64,000 nt of DNA from Pomphorhynchus laevis. Taxonomy: Eukaryota; Acanthocephala; Palaeacanthocephala; Echinorhynchida; Pomphorhynchidae. The DNA lies in assembly GCA_012934845.2 (NCBI GenBank), contig WNNJ02001664.1, positions 62,001-126,000 of the forward strand, read 5' to 3'. The translations under genes were made by a program, and so were the position numbers. The notes beneath the pieces are model-generated. The model had not been told where the DNA came from. It saw nothing but the letters and a program-made list of their open reading frames with translations, and did not search any database. Below are positions 23,220 through 34,439 of the stretch, in pieces (position 1 is the first letter of the stretch; each line of letters opens with the position of its first letter).

Positions 23220-23740
23220 TTTATCAACACCAATTTTTATCAACGCTATTATCACATTATGCTAATGGCGTTGTAGTCAGGTTAGTTATCTTCCGAATTG
23301 GGAAAAGCTCCTTTTGGTTGCAGTTTATAGATAATGTACACTTATCACTAATCTGGTTGTAATAATCTTCTTTATTCTTTAAAATAAGAGAGTTATCATT
23401 AAATGAATCGTTGGAAATTGCTGTTCACTTTATCTATATAAAACTTTACCTATATTTTGTTAACTCAAATGATATTCAATTTTGCTAAAATATTAATGTA
23501 AAATCGCATTTTTGAAATTAATATCAAGGTCATGTGCCTAGCCAATTACCAGTTGTTTAACAAATTACATTATAAAGTTGCAAATTGCATTAACATTTTG
23601 CCACTTTAAATTATAACATTGATTTTCCCTAAACTCAAGTTTGGTCTACATAGAGTGGTACTTTTTTCATTAATTTTGTGTATTTCATTTATATTCTTTA
23701 TTTATATCCATTTGAGCGGCACAGCATGGAGGATAAAGAA
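23220..23740. other. No gene seen
   Basis: AT-rich spacer with no supported feature. Confidence 0.5.
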
Positions 23741-23742
23741 AA

Positions 23743-23883
23743 ATGGAGAGTGATAAAATCGATACAACTGATCCTGTTTCAATAACTCATCAATTAAGAT
23801 ACAAGTGTTTTGAAATTTCCGTGAATTTGGATTCCGGATTAGACTTGAACAAATTTAAGCGAGTCTTGACGATAGGAAGGTAG
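23743..23883 (+). CDS. Possible first exon, unidentified
   Basis: ATG at 23743 opens 46 codons (starts MESDKIDTTDPVSITHQLRY, then FEISVNLDSGLDLNKFKRV). A candidate splice donor AAG|GTAGGC lies at 23878-23884, just before the stop. The protein is well balanced in composition for such AT-rich DNA. No downstream exon was recognised, and chance is not excluded. Confidence 0.2.
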   Translation: MESDKIDTTDPVSITHQLRYKCFEISVNLDSGLDLNKFKRVLTIGR

Positions 23884-24289
23884 GCCCTGAAACGGGATTG
23901 ACGTAATAAAGATAAAGTCCAGGTTTATCTCTGATGTACCTTGCTATGTCGAGATTAGTCTTCTTTTTAAGAGTTCACCACAATTCAGTTTGCGTTTGGT
24001 GTACCAGATCTATATCAAGATTAGTCTTATTTTTAATGTGATTTAAGCATATTCGATTTAATAGTACGCCGTGATTAAGCCATTAGATGCCTGATATTCC
24101 CTGAATGGCCATAATTAAAAGATATCGAATTTTGTCGTTGTCTACAATAAGCGATTAATAATGCGGCTAATTATATGATGATTGCTTGTATGGTATATAT
24201 ACATGCCAGACAAAATTTTTAAGAAATATCATATATGATATGTATGAATATTTTTCGATGGATAAAACGATTACTTTTTTAAATTATAG

Positions 24290-24416
24290 AAAATCTAAAA
24301 ACAATTATTAATTTTATTATTTAATTATTAAAATTCGATTTAGCATTATTATGTTTTATTTAGTTTATAATTATATTAAATACGTAGACTCAGTTAGCTG
24401 ATTTGATTAGTTTTTT
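24290..24416 (-). repeat. REP1 dispersed repeat, partial inverted copy
   Basis: Inverted match to 15363-15480, ending AAATACGTAGACTCAGTTAG. Confidence 0.75.
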
Positions 24417-24429
24417 GAAAAATTAAGTG

Positions 24430-24610
24430 ATATAATTATACGTATAATTAGGTGTACGTAAACGGCAAAGAGCAGCAATTATTATTTTAGAAGTTTCGGC
24501 ATCGTTACTAGCTGCATCACATGCAGCTAGTCTCTTTGCAATATCGCTCCTACGATTATTCAGTCGTCTATTAAGAGACAACTTTGTATCACCAACATAC
24601 TATACCCCCA
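24430..24610 (-). mobile_element. PLE GIY-YIG endonuclease fragment
   Basis: On the minus strand the sequence reads YVGDTKLSLNRRLNNRRSD followed by IAKRLAACDAASNDAETSKI. The YVG.T...L..R spacing is the GIY-YIG endonuclease signature found at the C-terminus of PLE proteins. Sequence to about 24980 may be the preceding Cys-containing linker (two Cys pairs in the 24600-24842 frame), but this is uncertain. Confidence 0.55.
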
Positions 24611-24989
24611 ATAGGAGCACATGACTGAATAGATATTGTCTACTGATGCACATGTCGTGCAAGATTGTGTACCACAGATGTATATGCAGATTTACCACAG
24701 ATGTATACATCATTGTACATATATTTTGGCAGCATTTTGTGGGGGGTCTGTTACAAGGTACACATTGAGCATAGTACGAAAATGAATTACGATACTCAAC
24801 GACAATTTGTGGACGTCGGAGCTTCAAAAGGATTTGTAACAACGATTTATAACAACGATTCTGGAAATTACTACTGCTGTAGTCTGGAAAAAAGAATGGT
24901 TCTAAAAAAGCTTGAGGCTTCTGGTTGTGGTTGTTTATCTGATACAGTAACGTGTTGGAAATTCAAAAGAAAATAATCCTTACTACAAA

Positions 24990-25195
24990 GCAAACTTAGT
25001 ACCACTAAACTTCTTTGCTAAGTTCAGAAAGTGTCTCACCTGCGATGGTCTTGGCTGCGGTGTGGAATTCGGAAGCGTAAGTCCTTTAAGAAGACGGGCA
25101 GTGGAAAGCTCCTTCAGACTGGAAGAACAAATATTTAAAGGAGGTGATGTGTTCGAACAGAAGGGAGGTATGGAGATCATGCGATAAGACCGCTG
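24990..25195 (+). other. GC-richer Cys-containing open frame
   Basis: A plus-strand frame reads FFAKFRKCLTCDGLGCGVEF, then SVSPLRRRAVESSFRLEEQ and ends EIMR at a TGA or TAA near 25186. There is no early Met. C..C....C spacing suggests a small metal-binding remnant. It lies directly upstream of LINE-N ORF1 and could be LINE-N 5' sequence, or an exon. Not identified. Confidence 0.3.
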
Positions 25196-25325
25196 GCCTC
25201 CGCCTGTTAGAATAATCTCCTTAAGTGGTACTAATCCTTTGATTTTTGCTTATATATTCTAATTTTTGACAACTTTTTTCCACATACGGTTGTATTTTTT
25301 ATAAAATCTTTATTATAGTACGAAA

Positions 25326-26205
25326 ATGTTCACGAGCGTACAAATTGTCGGAGCATCAAACAATGCTCAATTTCAAGCTAATTCTAACAGAATTAGCATG
25401 GATATTTCTGCAAATTCCGGTCTAAATTCTAAGATAAGTGGAGTTTTTTCGTATAATTTAACCTCATGCACGTAGATGGAGCTTCCTCCAGTGCCTTAAT
25501 TGGTTAATCTTATCATCATTAAGTTTTCATAATTTCTTGAGAAGAAACATATATTCAATGTATTGATAAGAGGTTTTAATAATCAACTGAAAGGCATAAT
25601 AATGTTTAACTCCATTAAATACAACGAGGCTGAAGTACGTATTTCATTTTGTACCTCTGGCCTTGCGATGTCCTACAGAGACTACTTCGAAGAAAAATGG
25701 CTGGATATGGGACACTTATTTACAAGCCTATTCAGTCCTTAATCAAAATCAATAACTTACCAACTTTCTTATCGGACAAAGACAAAAATGAGCTTGAAAA
25801 GGATTTTGAAATCTCAGATGTCCGATTGATCACAGTGAAAAATGGCCTACCCATCCCTGTGGCCTTCAGCTCAATTTCAATTGACAAAGCCCACTTATTT
25901 CCCAATAATTCTTGTAACCCTAACTAGGCCTCGATGTGTTCCCAATCAAGGAAGTTCGGCGTATGTGGTTCCTCTGAGGACCACACTGGTAAAAAATGTG
26001 AAAAAAAAACGCCACATTGTCTGAACTGCGGCGTAAACCACCCAGCATGGTCAAGGAAATGCAGTTTTTTAACGAATATAGAAATAGAACAAGACAAACT
26101 AGTCCTCCTGCCCATCCGGCAAACTTTGCTGAAGCGGCTATGCCCAGACTCTATACATCCTAACACGAGAGGCAGCAGACAAATATTTGGGAAGTAGAAC
26201 CTCAT
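25326..26205 (+). mobile_element. LINE-N ORF1 (gag-like) copy
   Basis: Begins with ATG at 25326 and, through several frame changes, carries segments shared with copies at 37850-38615 and 39150-40000 (IKINNLPTFLSDKDKNELEK). It ends in zinc-knuckle-like repeats: FGVCGSSEDHTGKKCEKK and HCLNCGVNHPAWSRKC (about 25960-26070). ORF1 proteins of I/Jockey-type LINEs bind RNA through such CCHC repeats. It is the 5' part of the LINE-N element that resumes at 28135, interrupted by a LINE-L2 insertion. Confidence 0.75.
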
Positions 26206-26209
26206 CTAT

Positions 26210-28130
26210 ACTCGATGAAATTATTCCCCTTTAAAACTTTTGTTCAATCACTTCATTATCGTTCAACATGGTTCAACTCTGAGTGTGTGACTTCAAAACG
26301 CCTTCTGCATTGTTCTTTCAGAACTTATCATCGTTATCTCAGACTATCTTCAACACTTGACTCCTTCGTTTATCGTAACTAATTCTTTGCTCTTCATCGT
26401 TCGCATAGACAACTTCTGCGTTCTAAGGCACATAGTTTTTGGCGAAACAAACTGAATTCTGCTAACGACTCTCGAACTAAATGTAAAACTATCAATTCTC
26501 TACTTTCTTGATCCTCTGTCATCTCCACTCTTGATCTTTCTCAATTATCCGATTACCTAATTTCAAAAACTAGTTCTCTAATCGATTCAATCATAGTCCT
26601 TCCACAAACTTATTCTATCCCATCTATTCGTATCCCTGAGCTCTTTTTCCTAATTGCGGTATCTGAAGATAAGGTATCTTGCCTTCTTATTTCGTCAACC
26701 TGTAAGTAATCTCTGCCGATCCCACCCCTACTCGAATTCTCAAATTGTTGTCAACAGACTTCACACATTTCCTTACCAGTCTCTTTAACTCGTCAATTCG
26801 GAATGGAATATTTCCTGTTCTTTGGAAAACGGCCATTGTTCGTCCCCTACATAAAAAGTGCTCTCTTGACCCCTCTCTTCCTTCATCTTATCGCCTAATA
26901 TCAACTCTACCAACCTTATCTACAATTCTTAAACACCTTGTCTTAGATCAGATAAACAAGTATCTCTCTTCATCGCAGCTCTACCCTTCTTTTCAATCTG
27001 CTTTCCGCTCCAATCATTCCACCGAACTAGCATGTCATAAAGTATTTTCTGATCTGCTCTTCGCTCGTGACAAAGAGTTTTGTAGTGTGGTAATATCACT
27101 CGATCTTTCACCTGCATTCGAAATTGTCGATCACAAAATCCTTCTTTTTCGTCTTCGCTATCGATTTGGTTTCTCTTCATCCACCTTAGCGTGGTTCTCT
27201 TCGTATCTCTCCGATCGATCATTTTCCGTCCATTCTAATTCTCATCATCTTCTCTCTCTTGTGGTGTACCTTAAGGTACCTCGTCAAACTGTCTTCATGT
27301 TCTATCAGAACATCTAATTTCTTTGCGCATGTCCCTCAATCCTACCAAATCTAAAGTGTTATGGATTTTACCCTCTACTGTTTCTGTATTTCCTCCTTCT
27401 CCGTATCTTCATACCACAATATTCCTGCTGTAAATAAACTAGTATTTCTAGGTATTTACTTTGACAATAACCTGCATCTCGATCCCTTCATTTGTGATAA
27501 AACTATGTCTTCAAATATTCTTCTCCGTGATATTCATCTCGTCAGAAATTCTCTAGATTTTAATTAATGTAAATATCTTATCTCCTCCCTTCTGTACCTA
27601 CCTATTAATTACTGTCTTACCCTTCTCGTATTCTCTTCAAAGTCAACCCTTATACCTCATCAGCGCATCATTAACACTGCTGTGCGCATCCTTTTTCGAC
27701 TTCATAAATTCGAGCATATCTCTTCATATTTATCAAAACTTGGATGGCTAAGTATTGAACATCGCATTCGTTTTCGTCTGTTTTGTCTAACTTATCGCCT
27801 TCTCCATTGCAATTCTCCTTCTTATCTCTATCTGCCAACTCTAAGTGAATCTCGCTCTCTTTACACTCACCTACGTTCCTGTGCTTCTCTTCTGCTACAC
27901 GTACCTCTGTAATCAACCAACTTCGGCCGTTGATCTCTACATTTCGCTGCTCCTCTACTTTGGAATTTCCTACCTGATCATATGCGATATTCAACCTCAC
28001 TCCAATTTTTCAAAAAGTAACTACAATCAATGCTTCTAAACGAGCAACTTCTTTTCAATCTGTTTCGTCTTTGTGGGCTTGTAAGCACACAGTCTGTGTG
28101 CATTCGCCACATTAAAAAAATAACTTTATT
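26210..28130 (+). mobile_element. LINE-L2 copy 1, inserted in LINE-N
   Basis: 5'-truncated CR1/L2-type LINE. RT N-terminal region at 26250-26740, then SSYRLISTLPTLSTILKHLV, QSAFRSNHSTELACHKVFSD and VISLDLSPAFEIVDHKILLF (motif A) at 26745-27230. Compared with copy 2, about 165 bp near 27285 are missing, which removes the QGSVLGP and YADD motifs, so RT activity is excluded. C-terminal part at 27361-28000. The 3' end has a conserved hairpin (GCACACAGTCTGTGTGC, 28085-28101) and an A-rich tail. Confidence 0.85.
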
Positions 28131-28134
28131 TCCT

Positions 28135-30330
28135 ACTAAACTATTCTTGTCCAACCCTGTCTTGATAAGCTATATCACTCTGTAAAAACGATAAACGCAT
28201 CAACATAGCCAATATATATCTCACCGGCAGAAATTCACAAGAACCATGACCTCTTCGATCGTATATTAGATAGCGGTTATGACATGTTACTTGGGTACTT
28301 CAACGACAGAACTGATCAATAAATTAATGCAGCACTCCGCAAAGCAGGAACGACTATCTTATTCACAAACCACCTTTCCCCACCTTTCATTGCTCAATAA
28401 CTAATTATCTCCTCGACATTTTACTGCTACATAAGATGTGGTTGTTGAAACTCATCTGTACTGAGCAGTCGTAACAACAACAGGCCACCTCTCATGACCT
28501 AACTCGCTTGCGGATAGAGGAAGATACGCTACTTAGAAGAGGTTTCACTTTGATCCTATCAGAGTGGCCTTCTTTCAGGCAGCAATCCAACTCTTCCCCA
28601 TAATTGAAAATGAGAGTTTGACCGAATTTAATTCCGACCTCTCTTCGCAAGCTACCACGTTTTTCTCGACTACCTATAAAAGTCGAATTTACAATCCCAC
28701 TCCAACAAAATTCAAGGTCCTAGCTAAAATGTAACACCTTCCTAATCTCTCGGTTTCCGCCGTACAGGTCCTCTCGAATAAATACTGGATCACTAGATAT
28801 AGGTTCTATCTGAGTATGGATAGGGCGAGCATTGTTTACCTTAACCATTCTCAGTCTTCCTTTTGGAAGATATTCAAGGAGAAGTTTGTCTGCTGGAAGG
28901 AGAGAGCTTTAGGCTGGATCTGTAGCATAGGCCTTGACAAAGGTTTGGTAGAGTCATTATCCCTACATAATTATGGAGCCACTCTATCTCCCCAACCAAT
29001 TCCCCTTAGTGTGATTTCACGAGCAGGGACTTTTCTGTCACAGATATCATAAACTCTTGGTTGCCACTTCCAGGCACTTCCAAATCCCACGCGCCACGCT
29101 CCACTCGGGTCTATCAGCTTATGACAGACAGTCAGAGAAACGAGGTCGCCATCACAATGCAACTTCCCTCCCCGTCCGATGTTGCTCCATTAATATCAGC
29201 CGTCGTGTTTTTATACCAAAAAATAAATCCATTTCATGTCCTAAAGAACTACGGTCTATCTCGATTCAAAACTTCTTCATCACCGTTTATGAAAAAGCGC
29301 TTGCGCGTAAAATCCGCGAATATCTAAGTAGGCGAAATTTAATCCCACCAGGTTTCAATTGGTACGTAAAAGATCGCTCGGTCCGTACAACAATAGGTGA
29401 AGTACATCAGTTTTATAAAGATAACAGTCATTAGCTTGCTGTGGCTGTTTTTCTTGACTTTTCTGTTGTATTTGACCACATTTCCGTTCCTTTTGTTATC
29501 TCTTCTCTCAGGTATGTTGGGTTGCCTGCGATTATTGTTAACAGGGTGGAAATATTGTTGTATACCAAGCGATTCTTCTATGAAGATGATCCTGATGCAC
29601 GTCAGTTCTACCCTATTACAACTGTGCCTCGAGGTTTCACACTTTATCCAATATTGTATCTTGCTGCCTCCAATGAATTTTACAAAAACTTTAAACGCGA
29701 TCAACATGTAGTGGTATACGCTGATGATACCACAGCCCTATTTTCTGGACGCAGTAGCAAATATGTAGACTCGGACATCAGCCGTTTCTTTTTAAGATTT
29801 AAAGATCATTTACCCCAATCCAACCTTTTTTAAACTCCATTAAATCGCAGGTGGTAGTCTTTAATGAATCATATGTCATCAATAAGAAACTTAAAAGACT
29901 AGCACTATCTGCATTCTCTTCCATTTTGCATCCTCAACCACTCCCCATCTTTACGAGTTGAGTACAATAACTGGGGTTCACTATTCCGGTGAATTGGTTA
30001 GCGAAAGCTGACCTGGATAGGCTCAAACGTATTATGAAGAGAGCTAGGTGGGCCCTAAAACGGGCTCAGCATTCGTCATTGAATTGGAAAACCCAAGTGC
30101 GCCTCTGTGGTACTTGGGGTATCTCGGTATTAGTATTTTTTCAAGAGGACGTCACCCGGAGCAAAGAATAAGGTTTCTTAAGCTCCTCATCTCGCGATTA
30201 CCGGACATAGTCCGCCTCGACTTTATTCTTCGGGGGGGGAGATAAGGATGGTTCAGTCGGAGGGCGGCGTGTTGGTGTGCCTGGAGGGCTCAGATCCCTG
30301 TTGACCTGAGGTCGTAACATATTAGAAGAT
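28135..30330 (+). mobile_element. LINE-N ORF2 copy (endonuclease, RT, 3' end)
   Basis: Continues the element begun at 25326. Endonuclease remnant at 28200-28390 (PAEIHKNHDLFDRILDSGYD, then MLLGYFND). RT at 29200-29830: LRSISIQNFFITVYEKALAR, LIPPGFNWYVKDRS, AVFLDFSVVFDHISVPFVI (motif A), PRGFTLYPILYLAASNEF (motif B) and VVYADDTTALFSG (motif C). Several stops and shifts break it. The 3' end (30185-30310, starts CTCGCGATTACCGGACATAG) matches 38695-38830. The LINE clade is not clear to me. Confidence 0.8.
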
Positions 30331-30808
30331 TGGACTAAAATGGTAACGACTTGATGGCATTTCACCTTGCTTGTGTTATGCATGTTTCTTTTTTAGTTAG
30401 TTATCTGTTGTATAATTCTTAAAAACCCCTTAATATTAAGGTACGCATCCATTAATGATACTTGTTGTGATCTTCTTTTCTAAACAAGAACATAATTTAA
30501 GTTCTTGTTTACGCGCAATGCAAATTTGTGAGTTATACTGCATGCTACTATAGTTTGACATATCCTTTGAATGGATGTCATTACGCAGCGAGGAAGATTT
30601 CTTAATGCCACATCGTAGTTAAGCTTGTCAATAAATTTAGTTGCTGTCTTTATATTTATAATTAAGCTTTTGCCAGTGTTTTGTGCTACAGCTGAATCCA
30701 AGCATGTGTTGCTTCTTCAGCAATCTTAGTAAATTGATGACGAAATGAGCGACAGCACACTTGCTGTCCTGTTAAGCCACTTTTCAATTTTCGTGTGTCA
30801 GATGCAAA

Positions 30809-30850
30809 GCTCCTCTACAGGAGGAGCTCACGCTCCTCCTGTAGAGGAGC
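30809..30850. repeat. Perfect 19-bp GC-rich hairpin
   Basis: GCTCCTCTACAGGAGGAGC (30809-30827) is exactly complementary to 30832-30850 across a 4-nt loop (TCAC). It is far more GC-rich than its surroundings. Confidence 0.9.
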
Positions 30851-31482
30851 GTGAGCTTAGCGAATTCCGATCAGATGTTTACTAAAGCTAAAGTACTGTC
30901 GAAGTTGTGTATCTACGTGACCACACTGATGATACCACCCTGTAGTGATGAGTAGACATAGTTAAGGTCGCAACGCCACATTGGGGGGGGGCAAAACATT
31001 TTTGGTAGACGCATTCCAGGTTAAGCTTCACGGCGAAGGTTCTAAAAAAGCATGCAGGTTTAAACTTTACTGTTCGTTTGTAATACTAAAAATAAAGGTA
31101 ATTATTTCGTAATCAATTTTTAATTATTGGTATTTGAGAGCCTTACAGCTGCCACCTGAGTTTGTCTTGATCTGCCTCTGTTTATGGCATAATTAATTTA
31201 ATGGTTTTGTGTAGCCTCGTTGAAGCAAAGCATGTCGTAGTTATGTTGTGTTATCTCGAAACAAGTGAGTTGCACAGTTTAAATATATGTGATGCTTCGT
31301 CGGCAAGGATGTTCGTTTTCATAAAAGGATGATCACTGTTCGAGTGCATGTGAATTCTTATTGCACTTGGCTTCCTGTATATTTCGGTAACTAATTCTCC
31401 TGTTTCCCCAAACTAAATAGGTACGTCCAGAAAATTTGCTAGAACATTACAGTTCAGTGGAAATTTTATAGGTCCATTCTCC

Positions 31483-31511
31483 TGTAGCGCACAGTAATTC
31501 TGTGCGCTACA
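31483..31511. repeat. Perfect 11-bp hairpin
   Basis: TGTAGCGCACA (31483-31493) pairs with 31501-31511 across a 7-nt loop. Confidence 0.85.
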
Positions 31512-32757
31512 CAAATTCACATTTTCTTATCCGTATTCTCACATCACAAAATATAATCAATGTATCTTGCCCAAATGGTCAGTTTATGTCTATGGAATGT
31601 TATAAATTCTGTTTCATATTCGTCTATATAAATTATCGCGTAGCTTCGGGCAACAGGCGTTCCCATGGCTGTACCGACTAATTGCCATAATTTTTTTCTA
31701 TAAATTCGAATATATTTCCCTCGAGTATGATCTGATCTCCATCACTAACCATGCGGCGAATATTTTTATCTAAACCGTATTTTTCCAACGCCTTATCAAT
31801 ATTCCTAATCCCGTCGCGATGGGTATTGACGTATAAAGCGACTCAACATATAATATTAAGATTAGTAATTCTACATTTTTCAGTATATCGTGTAGCTCGC
31901 AGTTTTGATAGGAAGTCAGTCGTGTTCTTGATATAGCTGGTCGTAGGCTGTGCAACGGGCTTCAGCACAGTGTCAAGGATGCGGGATAGTTTTTATGTTG
32001 GAGTACCAATATTACTGACGATAGGTCTACCTTTGCAAAGTCTATCAGATTTGTAAACTTAGGCAACATATACAATTTTCCAGGTTCTTGCCGGATTTTC
32101 ATTCTTAGCGAATCAGCATCAGAGACATCGATTAAGCCTAGTGTTTGGTTTTTTAATACCAAGTGGTCAATTCCATTCGTTAACTCTATGATTGCATCAC
32201 TTGTGGTTGACTTATATGCGTCTAAATCGAGTTATCGATTTAATTCCTCAACATACTCAACCTTGTCATAAACAACGAATTGTCATCCTTTATTGCTTTC
32301 CTTATTATGAAACTATCGTCTTCTGTTATTTTTCTTAGACACAACTACTCGGTAAACGCTAGATTCGGTTTAAATTGTGTTTGGAAGGTTTGTCAATGTA
32401 TTTGTTAAAGAATTACACTTAAAATCGTCGAGAGCACGAGCCTTCGTATCAATATCATGAACATCATCAAACGCTATATTCGTCACTGCTTTCAGGCAGC
32501 AAATAATATCATATCGTTTAAACTCTCTACAGACGATGTTGAATGTAGGTCGGAGGCAAACTGCCTCTGCTTGATTTTCTAAAATCACCTTTGAAGTAGG
32601 ACTGGTGAACTCATTGTGATATTCTTTATAGACCCGACATATTCGAATAAAACGTCTACGCGGTGGTGCATCAAGGATTTCTATCTCTGACAACATTTCG
32701 AACATCAAGTTTCATATACATTGCCTATAGACGCACACATTGTTGAGCATTTATTGG

Positions 32758-32985
32758 TCAGATGACAAAAATACCATCCATATACCGCTTCCTTATTCGT
32801 TGAGTAAGGAAGTAATAGTAACTTATTCTTTTGAGATACCAGAAATTGCATTTCGTATGTGGCCATGTATATCAAATCGCGAAACTAGGTGCCGCGTACG
32901 AAATGCAATTTCTGACATCTGAAAAGAATAAACCACTACAGTTGAAGCGGTATAAAGATAATATTTGTCATCTAGCCACACGATG
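32758..32985. repeat. ~100-bp imperfect inverted repeat
   Basis: Left arm 32758-32860 and right arm 32894-32985 share, in inverted order, ATATACCGCTTC, TTATTCTTTT and CAGAAATTGCATTTCGTA. It lies at the 5' end of the PLE copy and probably reflects head-to-head PLE ends. Confidence 0.7.
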
Positions 32986-33014
32986 ATGATTATCTTCAAT
33001 TCTTTATAAAATAT

Positions 33015-33140
33015 CTAAATACAGCAGGCCCACATGAATCGAAGTCCAGTCTATAAAGCAACACCATTTAGTATAAATGCTGTATTTCGTAAGAAATTTT
33101 GAACCGTTGTTACTTAGCACATCCGTGCTATACTATTATA
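33015..33140 (+). repeat. PLE-associated dispersed repeat, partial copy
   Basis: Shares AATCGAAGTCCAGTCTA, GCAACACCATTTAGTATAAA and GCACATCCGTGC with 34795-34940 and, more distantly, 21755-21850. Confidence 0.7.
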
Positions 33141-33293
33141 TATAGTTTGATTGAGTATATATAATATTATATATTATATATATTACAATTTCTTTATATA
33201 TACATATATATTAGTATTGCGAAAAATCGCTTGAAACTGTGGTCCATGAGCCAAAGCTGGCTACGATTGATTTTAAATCAATATGTGCTGCTA

Positions 33294-34166
33294 TTTTGCG
33301 CATATGGGAATCGGATATTGGGCCATCGTAATTGTCGTAATCATGGAATGATTCGGATATTCAATCATGTATGATACGTATCCATCTTCAGTTGTTTTAA
33401 ATTCTTTTAAATCTCCGCTGATTATTCGCTCGAATATTGTATCTTGTCCCTGTCTGACCGACATACTGAGCTGCGCAAACCTGACACCTAGGTTGGTAAA
33501 TGATTCCTTCAGATTTGCAAGTTAAGTGCTGTCTAATCGTGACTGTGCTGCTGATCTTAGTTGTCTCGACCATATCTGAACAATTTTTGCAACGCTTGTC
33601 ATCACACCTGTAACTCCAATATGCTGCCTTTTTGTTCGTTTGCTAGCGGTTTAACATATGCGCCAAACTTGTCGGAATCTTGAATCAGACTCTTGGTCGA
33701 ATTATTAGTTTTTTTGTCGTCTCGTTTACCGATGTGAATATTGAATCGAATTGCCTTTTTATGTAGCGGTAGGCAGGATATGTTAAACCGCAAGCAAACG
33801 AACAAAAAGGCAACATATGGGAGTTACAGGTGCGGTGACAAGCGTTGCAAAACTTGATCAGATATAGTCGAGACAACTAAGTTCAGCAGCACAAATACGA
33901 ACCTAAATTATTTACTTAGACAGCACTTCACGTGCAAATCTGAAAGAATTATTTACCAATCTAGGTGTCAGGTTTGTGCAGCTCAGTATGTCGGTCAGAC
34001 AGGGACAAGATACAATATTCGAGCAAATAATCGTCGTAGAGATTTAAAAGAATTGAAAACAATTGCAGATGAATACGTATCACACATGATTGAAAATTCG
34101 GATCATTCTATGATTACGACAATTATCGATGGCCCAATTTTCGGATTCCCATATGCGCAAAATAAG
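33294..34166. mobile_element. Palindromic pair of PLE endonuclease fragments
   Basis: Two ~370-390-bp inverted arms: 33294-33665 reads as PLE sequence on the minus strand, 33776-34166 on the plus strand, with ~110 bp between them. The right arm encodes a Cys-containing stretch then CQVCAAQYVGQTGTRYNIRA, a GIY-YIG endonuclease signature (YVG.TG). Arms differ by scattered substitutions and short indels. Both are broken and neither has an RT. Confidence 0.8.
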
Positions 34167-34346
34167 AGAAAAGTTTTGGATAGGTCAATTAATGTCAGAT
34201 GAATCGCTAAACACGTGCGATCATCAATTTTTTGAGTTATTTAGCATTTCGCTATGTGGACGCCGCGGACGTGTGTTGATTATTCCGTGACAGCTTTCTT
34301 TATATAAACGTATACGCTAGTAAAAAATTGCATATTATTGTAAAGA

Positions 34347-34377
34347 CTGAAGAAGGACAAACTGTCCGAAAGAATTC
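34347..34377 (+). ncRNA. Hammerhead-ribozyme-like core (PLE type)
   Basis: CTGAAGA (34347-34353) fits the CUGANGA consensus. It is followed by a short stem GGAC/GTCC (34355-34358 with 34364-34367), then GAAA (34368-34371), then the self-complementary GAATTC. PLE retroelements are known to carry minimal hammerheads that act as dimers through a short palindromic stem III. Stem I is not convincingly paired here, so this is probably a decayed motif. Confidence 0.35.
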
Positions 34378-34439
34378 TTAAATAAAAAAGTTGCATGTCT
34401 TTTACCGGCTTCTAAAAATAACTTTTATTATATATATCA

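Larger units (their letters stand above)
30390..32745 (-). mobile_element. Penelope-like element, decayed RT copy
   Basis: Minus-strand PLE. N-terminal part at 32370-32708 (FNIVCREFKRYDIICCLKAV). At 31962-32162 PGKLYMLPKFTNL is the PLE LPK motif. At 31770-31955 ILYVESLYTSIPIATG is RT motif A. At about 31590-31680 a GTAMGTPVA..YA stretch corresponds to RT motif B. It continues to about 30400. The copy has many breaks. Two perfect hairpins (30809-30850, 31483-31511) lie inside it. Confidence 0.75.
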
